A stretch of DNA of 64,000 nt from Anomaloglossus baeobatrachus (GCF_048569485.1 NC_134364.1:131023789-131087788), one strand, 5' to 3'. Positions 12,482-25,700 are shown, numbered from the stretch's first letter. Program-made: numbers and translations. Notes: a model not told the origin generated them from the sequence alone.

Positions 12482-13108
12482 CAGTGTGTCCACCCATATC
12501 CTATCCACCGCCATTAACGTGAGAATAGAGATGAGCCACCCTCCTAGTGTTCGAGTTCGGGTCAGTTCGTCGAACAGCGGCTTAGTTCGACAAACATTCG
12601 ACGAACACCTTCGAACCCCATTGAAAACAATGGCAGGCAAACACAAACACATGCAAACACCTAGAAAACACCTTTTAAGGTGTCCAAAAGGTGACAAGCA
12701 ACTCAGAAGACACCACAAACATATGGGAAAGTGACAAGGACATATACTCATGCGAAAACAAAAGAGCTGGACGAGTAAAAGGAGGAGGATACACAGATAT
12801 AGGCATGTCATGCCCTTCTAAAATCATGTAAAACACCGCAAGGGGACTCCAAGCTGAGTCTCCATTTTTTCAAAAAATTAGACCACAGACACCACTTAAG
12901 TAGCATTAGTTGTCCCGCAGTTGCAAACTACACATGTTGATTTGCATGAAGCACAATCCAAATCCACAAGCCTTTACCCTCCCCAGGATGACACCGGGGT
13001 AGAAAAGTCCTTGCGGATCCATGACTTGTTCATCTTGATGAACGTTAGTCTGTCCACATTTTTAGTTACAAGTGAAAAGGTTTTGGTACCGTGTCAGCCG
13101 GTTGAAAA

Positions 13109-13492
13109 ATTATTGAATGTTCTCAGTGAGAGGAACAAAATTATAATCTTGTGATACCTTTTAATGGCGACTAAAATAAAATCAAGTGATGTTTATGATG
13201 ATGTAGATATTGGGACAATAAAACTCGCACACCACTAATCAAAGCTAATTAAGGATTCACTTTCTAAGCTCAGTGTGTGTTTATTTAAATGCCTTTTATT
13301 CTGCCATCCCTCTGCTCTGTTTGTGCATATATTTGTGTTTCTTCAGATATTTTGTCATACCATGCCAGATGAAGGGACCTGAGATGTCTGGAAAGCTTGC
13401 TCTGTAACATCATTTTATTTTAGTTTAGTTAGCCATTAAAAGGTATCACAAGATTATAATTTTGTTCCTCTCACTGAGAACATTCAATAATT
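13109..13492. repeat. Inverted repeat at the hAT transposase 3' end
   Basis: The arm 13432-13492 is repeated in inverse at 13109-13166, around a 265-bp middle. The right arm includes the last codons and stop of the hAT transposase (IIECSQ), so a transcript could form a hairpin at its 3' end. It could be a foldback insertion or an inverted duplication within the element. Confidence 0.7.
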
Positions 13493-16400
13493 CTGTCTGC
13501 ATTGTCACTGGACAGACGCGTGCGCTTATCTGTCAGCACACACCCAGCAGCACTGAAGACACGTTCAGAGACAACGCTGGCAGCTGGACACGACAAGATC
13601 TCCAAGGCGTAAGTGGAGCACTCTGGCCATTTTTCAAGATTTGAAGCCCAAAATGAGCAAGGCTCCATTTGCACAGTCATGGCATCGATGTTCATTTGCA
13701 GATACTCCTGTATCATCCTCTCCAGCCGTTGACTATGTGTCAGACTTCTTGTCTCTTGTGGCCTTGCAAAGGATGGTCTAAAAACATTATGAAACGATTC
13801 CATAAAATTGCTGTTACCACCAGATACGGTGTTGCTGGTACGGTTTGAGTGATGATGACTGGACAGTCCCATGGTTGTCAAGTTAGAACTGTGAGATTCA
13901 TTCTGTGCACCACTGGTGTTTAGTGGAAAAGCCGAGCTAAGATTGCGTAACAGCTTCAATGATACTCCTGCATACGTGCGTCCCTTTCTATGGCAGGAAT
14001 TATTTCGCCAAATTTTGACTTGTACTGGGGATCTAAGAGTGTGGCAACCCAGTAGTCAGCATTACTTCGAATTCGGACAATCCGAGGGTCATGTTGTAGG
14101 CAGTGCAGCAAGAAGACGCTCATGTGTCTTGCGCATCCAGGAGGAACAAGTCCTTGCTGTATTGGTGGCGGCGAGGTGACAATGATGCTTCCTTCCTCTG
14201 CCCTCTCCCCCCAACCTCACACAACCGAAATTTGACCAAAGTCTCCCTCATCTGCTGAGTCTTCCATGCCCATCGCCAGTTCGTCCTCCATTTCATCCTG
14301 ATCTCCTGCACCTTCCTCAACGGTTTGGCTGCTACCATGCGCCCTTGTTAATCCCTCTCCCCCACCGTCCCATGCTTGCCGCCTTGGTGCTGCTGACCGT
14401 CTGGACCTTGTAGAGCTTGGTAGCTCTTCCGCATATGAATCCTCCTGTACTTCCTCCTCTTCATCTTGTCCCACCACCTGACTCCGAATAGTGTTTAGCG
14501 TGTGCTCCAGCATGTAAATGACTGGATTTGTCATGCTGATAATGGCATCGTCAACGCTAAACATCTTCGTCGCCATGTCGAAACTGTGCAGAAGGGTGCA
14601 TAGGTCCTTGATCTGAGACCACTCCATGAGGGTGATCTGCCCCACCTCTGCATCTCGTTGGCCCAGGTTATACGTCATAATGTATTGCACCAGGGCTCGG
14701 TGATGCTGCCACAGTCCCTGCAACATGTGTTGAGTCGAATTCCAGTGTGTCGGCACATCAGATTTCAGGAGGTGAACCGGCAGGCCGAAAGACTTCTGGA
14801 GTGATGCAAGTCATTGAGCTGTGGGGTGTGAACGGCAGAAGTGAGCACATAGTGACCGTGCCTTCTGTAGAAGCGCATGTAGGCTGGGATAGTGGGTTTA
14901 AAATTGCTGGACAACAAGGTTCAACACGTGAGCCATACAAGGCACGTGTGTCACATTGCCCCGGCGAAGGGCCGCACCCAGGTTTGGAGCATTGTCACAC
15001 ACTGCCATCCCTGGCTGCAGGTTGAGTGGAGACAACCATTGCTGAAACTCGGTCTCCAGAGCTGACCACAACTGGTCAGCTGTGTGACTCACATTTCCCA
15101 GACATTTCAACGTAAAGACCGCCTGATGCCGTTGCGCTCTGCTGCCAGCATAGTAATGAGGGGTGCGGGATTCCTTGTGCGCAGTTACAACACGGGTGGC
15201 ATGACCAGACAAGCTTTGGGCGGAGGTGGAGACCCCAGACGAGGTGGAAGAGGCAGAAGCAGTTGAGGAACTTCTACATACAGAGGATTGACGCACAACT
15301 CGTGGGGACGGCAAGACTTGTACAGCAGACCCTTCTCCATCTCTCACCATAGTTACCCAGTGCCCAGTCAGCGACATGTAACGCCTCTGTCCATGTTTAC
15401 TAGTCCAAGTATCTGTGGTGAAATGCACCCTGTCACACAGAGTTTCTCAAGGAAGCGGTGATGTCGTGTGCAACATGCTGGTGTAGCGCGGGCACACCTT
15501 TCTTGGAGAAGTAGTGGCGACTGGGCATCTGGTACTGGGGCACTGCGACGGACATAAGGTCTCGAAAATCCTGTGTGTCCACCAGGCGGAAAGGCAGCAT
15601 TTCTGTAGCCAACAGCTTGCAGATACTGAAAGTCAACCTCTTAGCTTTGTCATGGCTAAGAAGAAATGGTCTTTTACTTGTCCACATCTGAGGGACCGAG
15701 GGCTGGCTGCTGTGCTGAGACGGCGTTGAGTAGGGTGTCCCTGTATAAATGCAGGTTTGTGAGGAAAGTGCAGGCGGAGGCATAATGTTGCCTACATCCA
15801 AAGGTGGTGCTCTCGATGTCTGAGAGAGCTCAACACCAGCAGCTGTTTCCACTTCCAAAACAACTGACGACCTGCCAATCACACTGCCTGTTGCGGGTAA
15901 AGAGGTGGAAGGTCTGTGTCCAAAAGCATGTGTGACTGCTGTCCCCACAGTCACAGAGGATGAAGAGCACACGGATGCACTTGAAGGGGCAGACGGTAGT
16001 TGGCCCGTTCCGCTAGGCCGCATTGTAGTACAGTGAGCTTCCCACTGCGACTTATGCTTCATATCCATGTGACTGTTCATGGACGAAGTACTCAAACTAG
16101 TGAGTTTTTGGCCTCTACTTAGAGATTGATGACAGATCTTACAGATACAGATGACATGAGTTGGGAGATCCTTTGCGATGTCAAAAAAGGCCCAGGCTAG
16201 GCAAGGCTTAGAGCCTATGTGACCTGCAGAGCCACCCCGATTTCTGCTCAGAGGCAGAATTGTGGCTGAGGATGCAGTTGTTGACGTGCTTCCAGTACTC
16301 AGTCTCTGTCCAGGAAGGCGCAATCTAACCTCATCGTCAGTAGCATCCTCCTCCACCGTCTCTGCTGACCTCATCGACTGCCTGACTGTGGGTTGACAGT

Positions 16401-17160
16401 AAGTGGGATCTACAACCTCATCATCACCCTGTGTGTTTGCACTTCCCTCGTCCTCAGAGCCAACCTCTTCCTGCCCTGGCCGAATACTTAAGTTGTCATT
16501 CCAATCAGGTATCTGAGTCTCATCGTCATCAGCATGTTCCTCATTGTCTTCACCAAGAGGAGTTACAGTTTGGGATTGAGGGTCTACATTATGCTCAGAA
16601 CCTTCTTCATCTGGGCCTGAATCTGACTCACAAAGCTTCTGGGCATCAGTGCAGATCATTTCCTTCTCTGGACTCACTGCAGTTTTGGAGCAGACCTCTG
16701 ATTCCCAGGCTATAGTGTGACTGAACAGCTCTGCAGACTCAACCATCTTTGTTACGCCATACTCTGCAGGGCGGGTGGAGACTTGAGAGCTGGTTGAAAG
16801 CAAGTGCGATTGGGGTGACACCACAGAGGAATGGAGTATTTGGGATGTGGAAGTTGAGGTGGAAGAGAGGCCACTTGATGGAGCACTTGACATCCATTTA
16901 AGCATCTGCAATTTTTGTGCCTCATCTATCTTTGGTAGCAATGGTCGTTTCCGTAACAAAGGGATCATATCAGATTGTCCACTGAAAGTAGTGCACATCT
17001 TACTTTGGCTGGAAGATGTTGTTTCTTCAGCAGATGTTACTGTTGCTTTACCTCCTACCCCACGGACACAAACTTTGTTTCCCTTTCCAACACTCCTGTT
17101 GCTCTTTCCACCAGCATCTGTCCTTTTGCCACTCATTTTGTTTGTGAACAAATTGGACAC
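13471..17160 (-). pseudogene. hAT transposase with BED zinc finger (broken into four open blocks)
   Basis: Transposase of the enclosing hAT element. Block 1 (17160-15433, about 575 residues) has a long acidic Ser/Thr-rich N-terminus and a BED-type zinc finger near 16040-16160 (ICKICHQSLSRG followed by HMDMKH). Block 2 (15428-14898) contains FTTDTWTSKHG and VCDNAPN, matching conserved parts of the hAT catalytic fold. Block 3 (14756-14217) includes an acidic insertion (QDEEEEVQED). Block 4 (13959-13471) carries the hATC dimerisation region (CPAASVVSERVFSAAG, DKRTRLSSDNADRIIE) and the natural stop. At least three frame interruptions separate the blocks. No current function is expected. Confidence 0.88.
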
Positions 17161-18239
17161 TTTGTTGCAGTTAAAAATTGAGTAGCAGAAATGGAGAGGT
17201 GATGTAGCTTTCTTGTCAGCTGAGGTACGTCACTGACTATCACAGACACTGATACTATGTCCCCCAAAGAATTGCCTGGACTACCTGCAGTTAAAAAAAT
17301 GGCTAGTAGAAATGGAGAGGTGGTGTAGAATGCAGAGGTGGTATAGCTTTCTTGTCAGCAGAGGAACGTCACTGACTATCACAGACACTGAAACTATGCC
17401 CCAAAGAATTGCCTGAGCTGATTTAGATAGATGCTGTGATAAACCCTTGCACAGAGCTGCCTAGCAAAAATGGCTATGAACTGCTCTAATCTAGCCCTGA
17501 AAAGCGCTGAAATTACAAATAGTCCCTAATCCCTAAACCGATGTGTAGATTGCACTTTTTAAGTGTATAGCGCCCACAGCAGCAGCAGCTGACACACACC
17601 CGCAGCACTGAAATAATGGCAGTGATGGGGAAAATGGCCGGGTCTTATAGGGCAATGACATGTGACATGCACAGCCAATGAAACATACCCTTGCTTGTCT
17701 GGCAAAAATCCACTTTGCTGTGTGTGTATGTCTGTGATTGGCTGACAGTCTGGCCTGCCCCACTGTACGCGCGGTTAGGAAAAAAAATGGCGATCGCGAT
17801 TCTTTCAGCACTCAGCAGCACTGATCTAAACCCCGTCCCCCCTGCACCCCGCACACTATACGCTGAATTTTGATAATATCATTATTAACATTGACTGACA
17901 GTATTACAGTGAAAAGCCACCTAGTAACTAGCTACGCTTTTGGTGATCGAGCCGTTATCGAACGACTCAAACACCGGCCAAAACAACTTGAATTTGAAAT
18001 TGGCGAACGGTTCGCTTCGAGCATCGCTCATCATTTACTTGAGAGCGGCGGCAGCTATAGGCATAGAAGTGGTGTCTAGGTATAGTAAAGTAGTGATGCG
18101 CTACGCAATGAAACCACCTATAGCGCCACCTGGTGGAAAACAATGGAGTTCGCATTTTTATTTCGAAAACGGAACGACAGAGAAAAAGAAAGTGAATTAA
18201 AAAGTTGTAGGGCCTCATCAATTCAATAGAAATCGACAC

Positions 18240-18590
18240 CTTACATACAGAAATGCTATGATTAGAACGTGTAAAGCTCACAAGGCTGCGGACGTGAAGC
18301 GATACCTCATGGAGACCTTCCTACAAGTCATTGGGTATGGTGGCTGTGTGGAGTGGCCTCCACACTCACCTGACCTGACCCCATTGCACTTCTTTCTGTG
18401 AGGTCACATCAAATAGCAGGTGTATGCGACCCCTCCACCAACATTGCAGGACCTGCCACCACGTATCACAGATGCTTGTGCAACCGTGTCACGTACCATA
18501 TTGCACAACGTGCAGCAAGATACAGTATGCTGTGCAGAGTCCAGATGTGCATTGCAGCTGACGGGGGCCACTTTGAGCATCAAAGTTAAA
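18240..18590 (+). pseudogene. Mariner-like transposase C-terminal remnant, copy 1
   Basis: Translation gives WPPHSPDLTPLHFFL, then a stop where the family has Trp, then GHIK, another stop, QVYATPPPTLQDL and a tail ending in the single 42-bp segment at 18511-18552. The third catalytic acidic residue expected in PLD is His here, in both copies of this family in the window. The defect was therefore inherited from a shared non-autonomous parent. The first two catalytic Asp regions are absent. It is not functional. Confidence 0.75.
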
Positions 18591-18906
18591 TGAGCGCCAT
18601 ATGCATGACCAGCATTCAATGTTTTGGGGGGGTCCTGGGTTTCATATTATAGCATTTCTGTATGCAAGCTGTCGATTCGTATTGAATTGATGATGCCCTG
18701 CAATTTTTTAATTCACTTTTTTTCTCTATCTCATTCTGTTTTCGAGATAAAAATGCTAACTCCGTTGTTTTCCAGCAGGTGGTGCTATAGGTGGTTTCAT
18801 TGCATAGTGCATGGCTACTTTACTATACCTAGACACCACTTCTATGCCTATAGCTGCCGCTGTTCTAAAGTTAATGGCGGTGGACAGGATATGGGTGGAC
18901 ACACTA

Positions 18907-18945
18907 TATACATCTTAAAGGAAACACTGAGGATGATGCATATAC
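18907..18945 (+). repeat. 39-bp minisatellite, right part
   Basis: One diverged unit of the array at 12341-12481 resumes after the mariner insertion, including CACTGAGGATGATG. Confidence 0.65.
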
Positions 18946-19095
18946 ATCTCAGGGCCCTGTATTGGCGACTCATCCACATCCTGGAGGTCAGCGGCTATTT
19001 CAGAGCCGGAGAGCACAGGAGAGTAACTCCACCCACAAAGTATGTTCTTTTGCCGGCAGGTGCGGTGGGTATGCCGACGTGGCATACTGCACACT

Positions 19096-19130
19096 CAGTG
19101 TGTGTGTGTGTGTGTGCGTGCGCGCACACA
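19096..19130 (+). repeat. (GT)n microsatellite
   Basis: A short GT run passing into GCGC/ACAC. No gene nearby. Confidence 0.8.
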
Positions 19131-19151
19131 ATGTCTATGAGGAAAGATTAA

Positions 19152-19817
19152 AGGGAACCTGTCACCTAAAATATGCGTTCTGAGCTATCAGCAGACGCAT
19201 ATGTGCCCCAATTACTCTTCCCTACCCATCCCTGTGTTATAAAATTGTATAATATGAAAGTAATAAAAAACGTTTTATTACCTTCATATTGCCTATGTAA
19301 ATAGCAGGGAATATGGTCACCGGGGCGGCGCCTTGCCCTGCATACTTTCCGTAGTATCACGCCCCTGTGGGCATGATACCATGGAGTCACATGAGCGTCG
19401 TCCCCGTCGCTCATTCTATCCTGCGCGCGTTTACACTTACTATTGCGGCAGGCTTCTCTTCCGGGTTCTCCTTATCAGTTTCAAATGCGCACTGCGCATG
19501 CGTAGTGCACGTCTGAAGCCGGCGCGTGAACACCCGGAAACTAAGCCTGCCACAATGCACGCAGGATACAATGAGCGACGGAGACGTTGCTCATGTGACT
19601 CCATGGTATCACGCCCACGGATAGTATGCAGGGCAAGGCGCCGCCCCTGTGACCATATTCCCTGCTATTTACATAGGAACTATGAAGGTAATAAAACGTT
19701 TTTTATTACTTTCATATTATACAATTTTATAACACAGGGATGGGTAGGGAGGTGTAATTAGGGCACACGTGCGTCTGCTGATAGCTCAGAACGCATATTT
19801 TAGGTGACAGGTTCCTT
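19152..19817. mobile_element. Foldback MITE with TTAA duplication (Kolobok-like)
   Basis: The ends AGGGAACCTGTCACC (19152) and its complement (to 19817) are flanked by TTAA at 19148-19151 and 19818-19821. The two halves are inverted copies for about 290 bp around a short centre near 19440-19520. There is no coding capacity. TTAA plus AGGG ends suit Kolobok. piggyBac is an alternative. Confidence 0.75.
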
Positions 19818-19821
19818 TTAA

Positions 19822-20425
19822 AGGGCTCATGGCCATATAACCAGGGTTGCTGGCCCACTGTGAAAGATGCAGCACACAGTGAATTTTGATGGGCCTGCTG
19901 TGCTCCCTGCACAAAATATGACCCCCACACTGTACCTCTTATTAACAAATGTCCTCTACATTGAAATGTCCTATAAAATATTGTCTTCTCACCCTCCATT
20001 CTTATGAACTATAACCACCACTGTCCACCCTAATCTAATATATAAAGGTGTGTGTGTGTGTGTGTGTGTGCGTGTGTGTGTGTGTCCGCTTAAGTAATCT
20101 ACCACATCACAAAATTTTGCACAGACATCTCATCTAACTCAGGGATCATCATAGACTATGTTTTGAGAGGAGAAATGAACCCCGCGCTTTACAGTTATTC
20201 AACAAAAAACCTGCTTACATTAAAGTTAACGGATCTGAGCGCTACATGTCATTAATAGGAGCTGTGATTGGTTGCTATAGGCAACAAAGGACTTTGTTAG
20301 CATGAGAAGCTTCTGTGTAAGGTAATATGATTTTGGTAAAGAGACGGATAGAGAGAGATAGACACACAGAGACAGACAGAGACAGACAGACAGACAGACA
20401 CAGAGACAGAGTCACAAATAGACAG

Positions 20426-20458
<33 letters not shown>

Positions 20459-20752
20459 GATGTTATGGTCTGGAGACCACTGCAAATGATCTTTCAAAAA
20501 TCCCATAGGAGGTAGAAAATAATGCACAAGAGTAGTTGGAAGCTTAGCTGGCTGCAATCCGCTGACTACACATACACAACTAGAAGAAGCTGTGGAGCGT
20601 TCCTAACCAACCTAGACGCCTCGTCACTGCAGGAGAACTAACTAGCCTCAAAGATGGAATGAGGAATTCTGACTTGCCTCAGAGCAGCCCAAAGGATAGT
20701 AAAGCCCCCAACATATAAAAACAGTGATGTAAGGAAAAAGACAGCACACAGA
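19822..20752. other. Unassigned spacer with microsatellites
   Basis: Holds a (GT)n run (20047-20083), GACA/GACAGA runs (20355-20420) and a (CA)n run (20426-20454). The AT-rich start TCTAATATATAAAGG at 20034, followed by a GT run and a conserved-looking 200 bp, resembles the start of non-autonomous Helitrons in frogs, but I see no 3' hairpin. No gene seen. Confidence 0.4.
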
Positions 20753-21159
20753 TTTTTTTTTTTTAATTAAATGTTTTTATTAAAGTTTTACAAGTTACAA
20801 CCAAATAAACATTGGAGGCTACCCAGCCTCTACCCAGCCTCTCCCCAGCCTCTACCCCCCTGCCAACCCTCCCCAACAAACATTAAACAGTCCTGTAGAA
20901 AGGAGAGATAATGTAAATCTGCAGCTCCGCACATTCCTAGACACAACTTCTTAAGTACCATTGTTACATTTATCAATTAATCCAATTAGACTTTTGTTTT
21001 TCTTTGGGTTTTTGCTTTCTTTGGCATTGTACACATTTGAATGTCATTTTTGATGAAGAATCTAACCTGTTCCCATGCTACTCTCTTCTCCCCAAACCTC
21101 AGTCATCATTATAGATAGGTTCTGCAGAAATTTCTCGCCCTTTTCCCTTTGTTATCAAT

Positions 21160-24100
21160 TTAGAGTAAGCCCAATCTAAACCTAATCAGTTCCCTCAAAG
21201 CCAACCCTGACCCGTCTATCCATCGTGCCCATATTTTTTCAAATTTGATGACGCCATTTCTTTTCCGATATATACTTTTCTCCACATTTATCACCCAATT
21301 ACCTTTTTTGACCTCTTCAGATATTGTAGGACTGTGGTCCGAGATCCAGTGTTGAGCGATCAGTTTCCTGGCAATATATAATAGTCTAGATACGGCCACT
21401 TTGCCCTCCTCCTCCTCCAGAGGTAAATCCTCCACGTATCCCAGAATACATACAAGGGGAGCTAAGCTCGTCTCTATCGTGTATACTCTATCGATTATCT
21501 CTGTCACCTCTCTCCAGTAATGTCCAATATCAGGACACGACCATATCATATGTAGTAGATCTGCGGAACATATTTTGCATCGCGGCAGAAGGGGTCGGTT
21601 CTAACTCCAATATCAGACAGGAATCTAGGAGTGCGATATACTTGGTGAATAGCGCACAGGTGTGACAGTCTGTATGCCTCCCCCAGTCATAGACTAGGAA
21701 TTCTTTCTAAAATTTCTACCCATTGGTTGTCCTCAATAGGTCCTATAACTCGTTCCCATTTTTCTTTTGCGTTTACTGGACAATTCCGGTGCACCAGAGA
21801 TAATAGATCCCAATATAGAGGAGAGATCACTCCCGCTGAGCCTCTAGAGGTTGCTATGCGTTGCATGACTGTGTTCTGCGCCAATGCTCTACTCGTAATA
21901 GAGGTTTCCGCCTGATAGGCAGGTCTCAGCTGCAAGTACTTATAAAACTCCGAATTCTGGATCCCAAACACCGCTTGTAACTGAGGGAAGCCTCTGAGTT
22001 GTCCCCTCCACAATATGGGTGAATCTATTTATCCCTCTCAAAGCCCAGCTCCCAAACCCCTCTAAACGATGCAAGTTAGGTAACCATGGCGCTCTCCATA
22101 TAGAGGTGTATTGTGCGATTCCCTGAATGTCTTGTAGTTTTTTAGTTTTATCCCAACGTTTTTGGATTAGTAGTAGTAGGGTTGGGCAACTATTAGCAGC
22201 AGCTCCGAAGCCTCCTGCCTCTAGAACCTCGTATAGACTAGTGGAGTGAAAATATTGTTGTAGAATCGTATACTGTGCCCCCCCTCCAGGGTCCTCCCAT
22301 CCCCGAATGTGCTGAAGCTGAGCCACCAGATAGTAAACCCATGGATTGGGTACCGCCAGACCTCCACTACTTTTATCCCTCTGCAGGGTCTCGAGCCTAA
22401 TGCGCGGCATCTGTCCGCCCCAGATCAATTCCCGGAATAATGCGTTTACCTTAGGCCCCTTTCACACGTCAGTGATTCTGGGACGTTTGTGCTTTTTTTT
22501 AAACATACCAGAATCACTGACATACGCAGACACATTATAATGAATGGGTCTGCTCACACGTCAGTGATTTTTCACTGCACGTGTCTCCGTGCGGCGTACC
22601 CGCGTGTGCGTGATTGCCGCACGGAGACATGTCCATTTTTTTCTGGCATCACTGATGTTCCACAGACCACGCAGTGGTGTGGTCTGTGAAACACGTGCCA
22701 GAAAAAAACGTGCTTTTAAAATAAAAATCATTTTTACTCACCCGGCGTCCAGCGATGTTCTCTGCAGCCTGTTCTGCCGGCTGCTTCTGAGCCGGCTCAT
22801 TATTGTCGCACATATTCATTATGCGCGACACAGCCGACCCGGAAGCAGCTGCTGCGGGGGTCAGCGCCGGCCGGATGCTGCACCGCGGGAGCGATCAGCA
22901 CCATGGACAGCGGGAGCGCGCACAGGTGAGTTGTTTTCTAAGTGCAATCACGGGCCACGGAGAACGGAGCCCGGATTGCACTTAGACAACCCACGTGTGC
23001 CGTGAATCACGGCACACGCAGGGACATGTGCGTGTTTTACACGCCAGTGAAAAACGTCACTGTTTTTCACTGACGTGTGAAACGGGCCTTATGGAAAAAT
23101 CTTTGTGGGATCCATTGTGGAGAGTTGTGTAGCTTGTAGTTGGGGCATCAAGATCATTTTGATCAGGTTAGTGCGGCCAACTGCTGAGAAGGGCAGGCGA
23201 GACCAGACTTCCTTCTTATCCTTAAATTTTGACAGAATAGGGGTTAGGTTGAGACTCTCATAATCCTCAACACGAGTGGTGACCATTATCCCCAAATATT
23301 TAAACTGGGCAACAACCTGTAGGCCCGAGTCTATGTAATTAGGTGAGTTTGTGGTTCCATCCACTGGAAGTAATACAGACTTTTCCCAGTTGATTAATAG
23401 ACCTGAGTACTTCCCAAATTCTTGTATAACCCCCATTGCCCTTGGCAGTGATGATGTTGCATTGGCCAGAAAAAGGAGTTTGTCATCTGCGTACAACCCT
23501 ATTTTTTTCCTCCTGACCACCCCTCCTGAACCCTGTTATGTCTGGATTGGATCTAACCATTGCCGCCATAGGCTCAACGGCCAGAGCAAATAGTAAGGGG
23601 GATAGCGGGCATCCCTGGCAGGTGCCCCTACCTAGGTGGAAAGGAGAAGTAAGGCATCCATTAACTTTGATCCTAGCAGTAGGGTTATTATATAGAAGTC
23701 TTACCCAGGAAATAAAATCCCTCCCCAGTCCAAATCTGTCAAGTACTGCCCAGAGAAACTCCCACTCAATAGAGTCGAAAGCCTTATCGGCGTCTAGGGA
23801 GCAAATTACTCTATCCCCTGAGTTATCAACTGGCAATTGTAGGTTGAGGTGTAACCGTCGTATATTCACTGCCGTTGATCTGGAAGGCATGAACCCCGAC
23901 TGGTCCGAATGGATTAGTGAAAGTATAACCTTATTAAGTCTGGAAGCTAGTACTTTAGCTATTATTTTGATATCTGTAGGTAACAGAGAGATAGGTCTAT
24001 AAGAGTCAGGGATGAGGGAGTCTTTGCCAGGTTTAGGTATGACAACTATCACTGCTTCTCACATCGACTGGGGCAAGGAGCCATTTTTAGCTGCTTGCTG

Positions 24101-25700
24101 GAAGGTCGACAGCAGCTGGGGGAGCAGGATGTCTCCAAACTTTTTGTAAATCTCTGTGGGCATCCCATCTGAACCCGGTGACTTATTATTGGACATGGAG
24201 GATACCGCTAAATGCAACTCCTCCAGTGTGAGTGGACTGTTTAGGTATACCCTGTCCTCATCTGAACGTGAGGGCAAGGGGATGTCTTTCAGGTAAGAAG
24301 CTATCTGTTCCCTATCATATTGCAGTTTAGTACTGTAAGGTTGTTCGTAGAATTCAGAGAAGGTAGCCAAAATTTGGTCAGGTTGATTGACTATGGTCCC
24401 GGTTTTGTCCCTTAGCGCCCCCACAAATGTGTTCCCCCTTTGTGCTTTAGCAATCACCGCTAATAAATGACCCGCTTTTTCGCCCTCTTCAAAGAATCTC
24501 TGTTGTGTAAAAAGTCTTTTCTTAGTGGCCCGCTCCTTAATGTGAGAGTCATATGCTTCTTGTGCCTCCCTCCATTCCAGTAAGTCCCGTGTATCCCCTG
24601 ACAGTATGTATTTCTGTTCTGTCGTCTGGACCCGTTCTTTAAGAAAAATTTCAAATTGTGCCGACTTAATTTTAGATCTACTGACCCCCTGTATCAGTGA
24701 CCCCCTCAGACAGGCCTTCATGGCATCCCAAACAGCGTTAAGTGACATCTCCCCAGTACAGTTGTCCTGAAAATAGTATTCAAGGGCTAGTTCAACCGGG
24801 CCCACATCTATAATCTGTAGCCAAAAAGGATTAAAGGACCACAAGCTACAGGTACGATCAAGCCCGGGTAAAATATTAAGTTGTGTCAGCAGTGGGGAAT
24901 GGTCTGATAAACCTCTAGGAAGGTATTCTGTGTTTTCCACCATTGGTAGTATACCCTCCGAGCCCAAGGTCAGGTCTATTCTGGACAGAGTGTTGTGTGT
25001 TTTGGAATAGCACGAGAATCGCTTGATTCCAGGGTTTCTGATTCGCCACAGATCTGAAAGTGCCAGTTCAGCCACCTTGTCCCCAATTTGGAGTTAGGAT
25101 AGTGTTCTAAGTGAGTACCCGCATTGTGTTTGTCCCAATATGGGTGAATGATGTTGTTGAAATCCCCCGTGCACACCACCTGTACATTGGGGGTCTTGCT
25201 AATCATTTCCGCAATTTTGTTCATAACAGTATTATTATATGGAGGCGGTATATAAACTGTTATCAGAAGGAGCTCCTTGTTAAATATTTTACAGTGCACG
25301 CAAATGAATCTACCTTCCTGATCTACTGTGGATGAAATGATCTCAAATGGGATTGCTCTGTGGACTAAGATACTGACCCCTCTGGAATGAGCGGTGTAGG
25401 TTGAGTGGAAACAATGGCCCACCCATGAGCGATTCATGTATGCTATTTTGTCGCCTCCAAATGTGTCTCCTGTAGGCAGATGATTGCTGGAAAGTGGGAT
25501 TTGACCTGTTCCATTACTGCTACCCTTTTTGTGGGGTCCCCAAGCCACGGACATTCCAAGAAAGAATGTTAATCCTACCCGCCATCCTGGTGGTATGCGT
25601 ATGTAGTGCAGGCAGTCACACCCGGCAAAGAGTTCCACCCCTCCTCCACCTTCCTGAACCACATGAGAACCATTAGCAGACATCAATATAAAAGCATCAT
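21160..25700 (-). pseudogene. L1 ORF2: endonuclease-reverse transcriptase (broken)
   Basis: Nicks target DNA and copies L1 RNA when intact. The endonuclease region (about 25600-24850) shows GDKIAYMNRSW, VVCTGDFNNII and the terminal SDHSPL motif. RT motifs follow: NNKSPGSDGMPTEIY (about 24190), SYRPISLL (about 23995), LDADKAFDSIEWEF (about 23790), GTCQGCPLSPLLFAL (about 23600) and YADD (about 23490). The C-terminal region has WGGQMPRIRLETLQ and GGLAVPNPWVYYLVAQL (22428-22330), typical of L1. The frame is split into at least six open blocks by small shifts and by the MITE at 22454-23088. Confidence 0.88.
22454..23088. mobile_element. MITE with TTA duplication (PIF/Harbinger-like) inside L1 ORF2
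   Basis: The ends GGCCCCTTTCACACGTCAG and its near complement are flanked by TTA at 22451-22453 and 23089-23091. 635 bp, with no coding sequence. Removing it restores L1 ORF2 context on both sides. Confidence 0.85.

Larger units (their letters stand above)
12526..18037 (-). mobile_element. hAT DNA transposon inserted in mariner copy 1
   Basis: The left end TAGAGATGAGC at 12526 and right end (reverse complement reads TAAATGATGAGCGA) at 18037 are hAT-like. The 8-bp flanks 12518-12525 (CGTGAGAA) and 18038-18045 (CTTGAGAG) match at six of eight positions and both fall at the same place in the mariner subterminal repeat. The element is about 5.5 kb and carries a BED/hATC transposase on the minus strand, now broken. 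Subterminal DNA (12545-12620) is rich in TTCGA-type motifs, possible transposase-binding sites. Confidence 0.88.
12482..18906 (+). mobile_element. Mariner-like non-autonomous element, copy 1 (split by a hAT)
   Basis: Terminal inverted repeats start CAGTGTGTCCACCC at 12482 and end as its complement at 18906, flanked by TA. The subterminal inverted region is long (over 150 bp: CCGCCATTAAC... GGTGGAAAACAA...). Removing the hAT insert leaves about 0.9 kb containing only the C-terminal third of a transposase, so this is an internally deleted, non-autonomous form. The same family recurs at 55027-58217. Confidence 0.85.

Noticed and set aside
20034-20330. Helitron 5' end
   Set aside because: The AT-rich start and following block look similar to frog Helitrons, but I could not find a CTRR end with hairpin, so it is not listed as an element.
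19081-20460. Z-DNA or regulatory role for GT/CA and GACA runs
   Set aside because: Ordinary microsatellites with no nearby gene.
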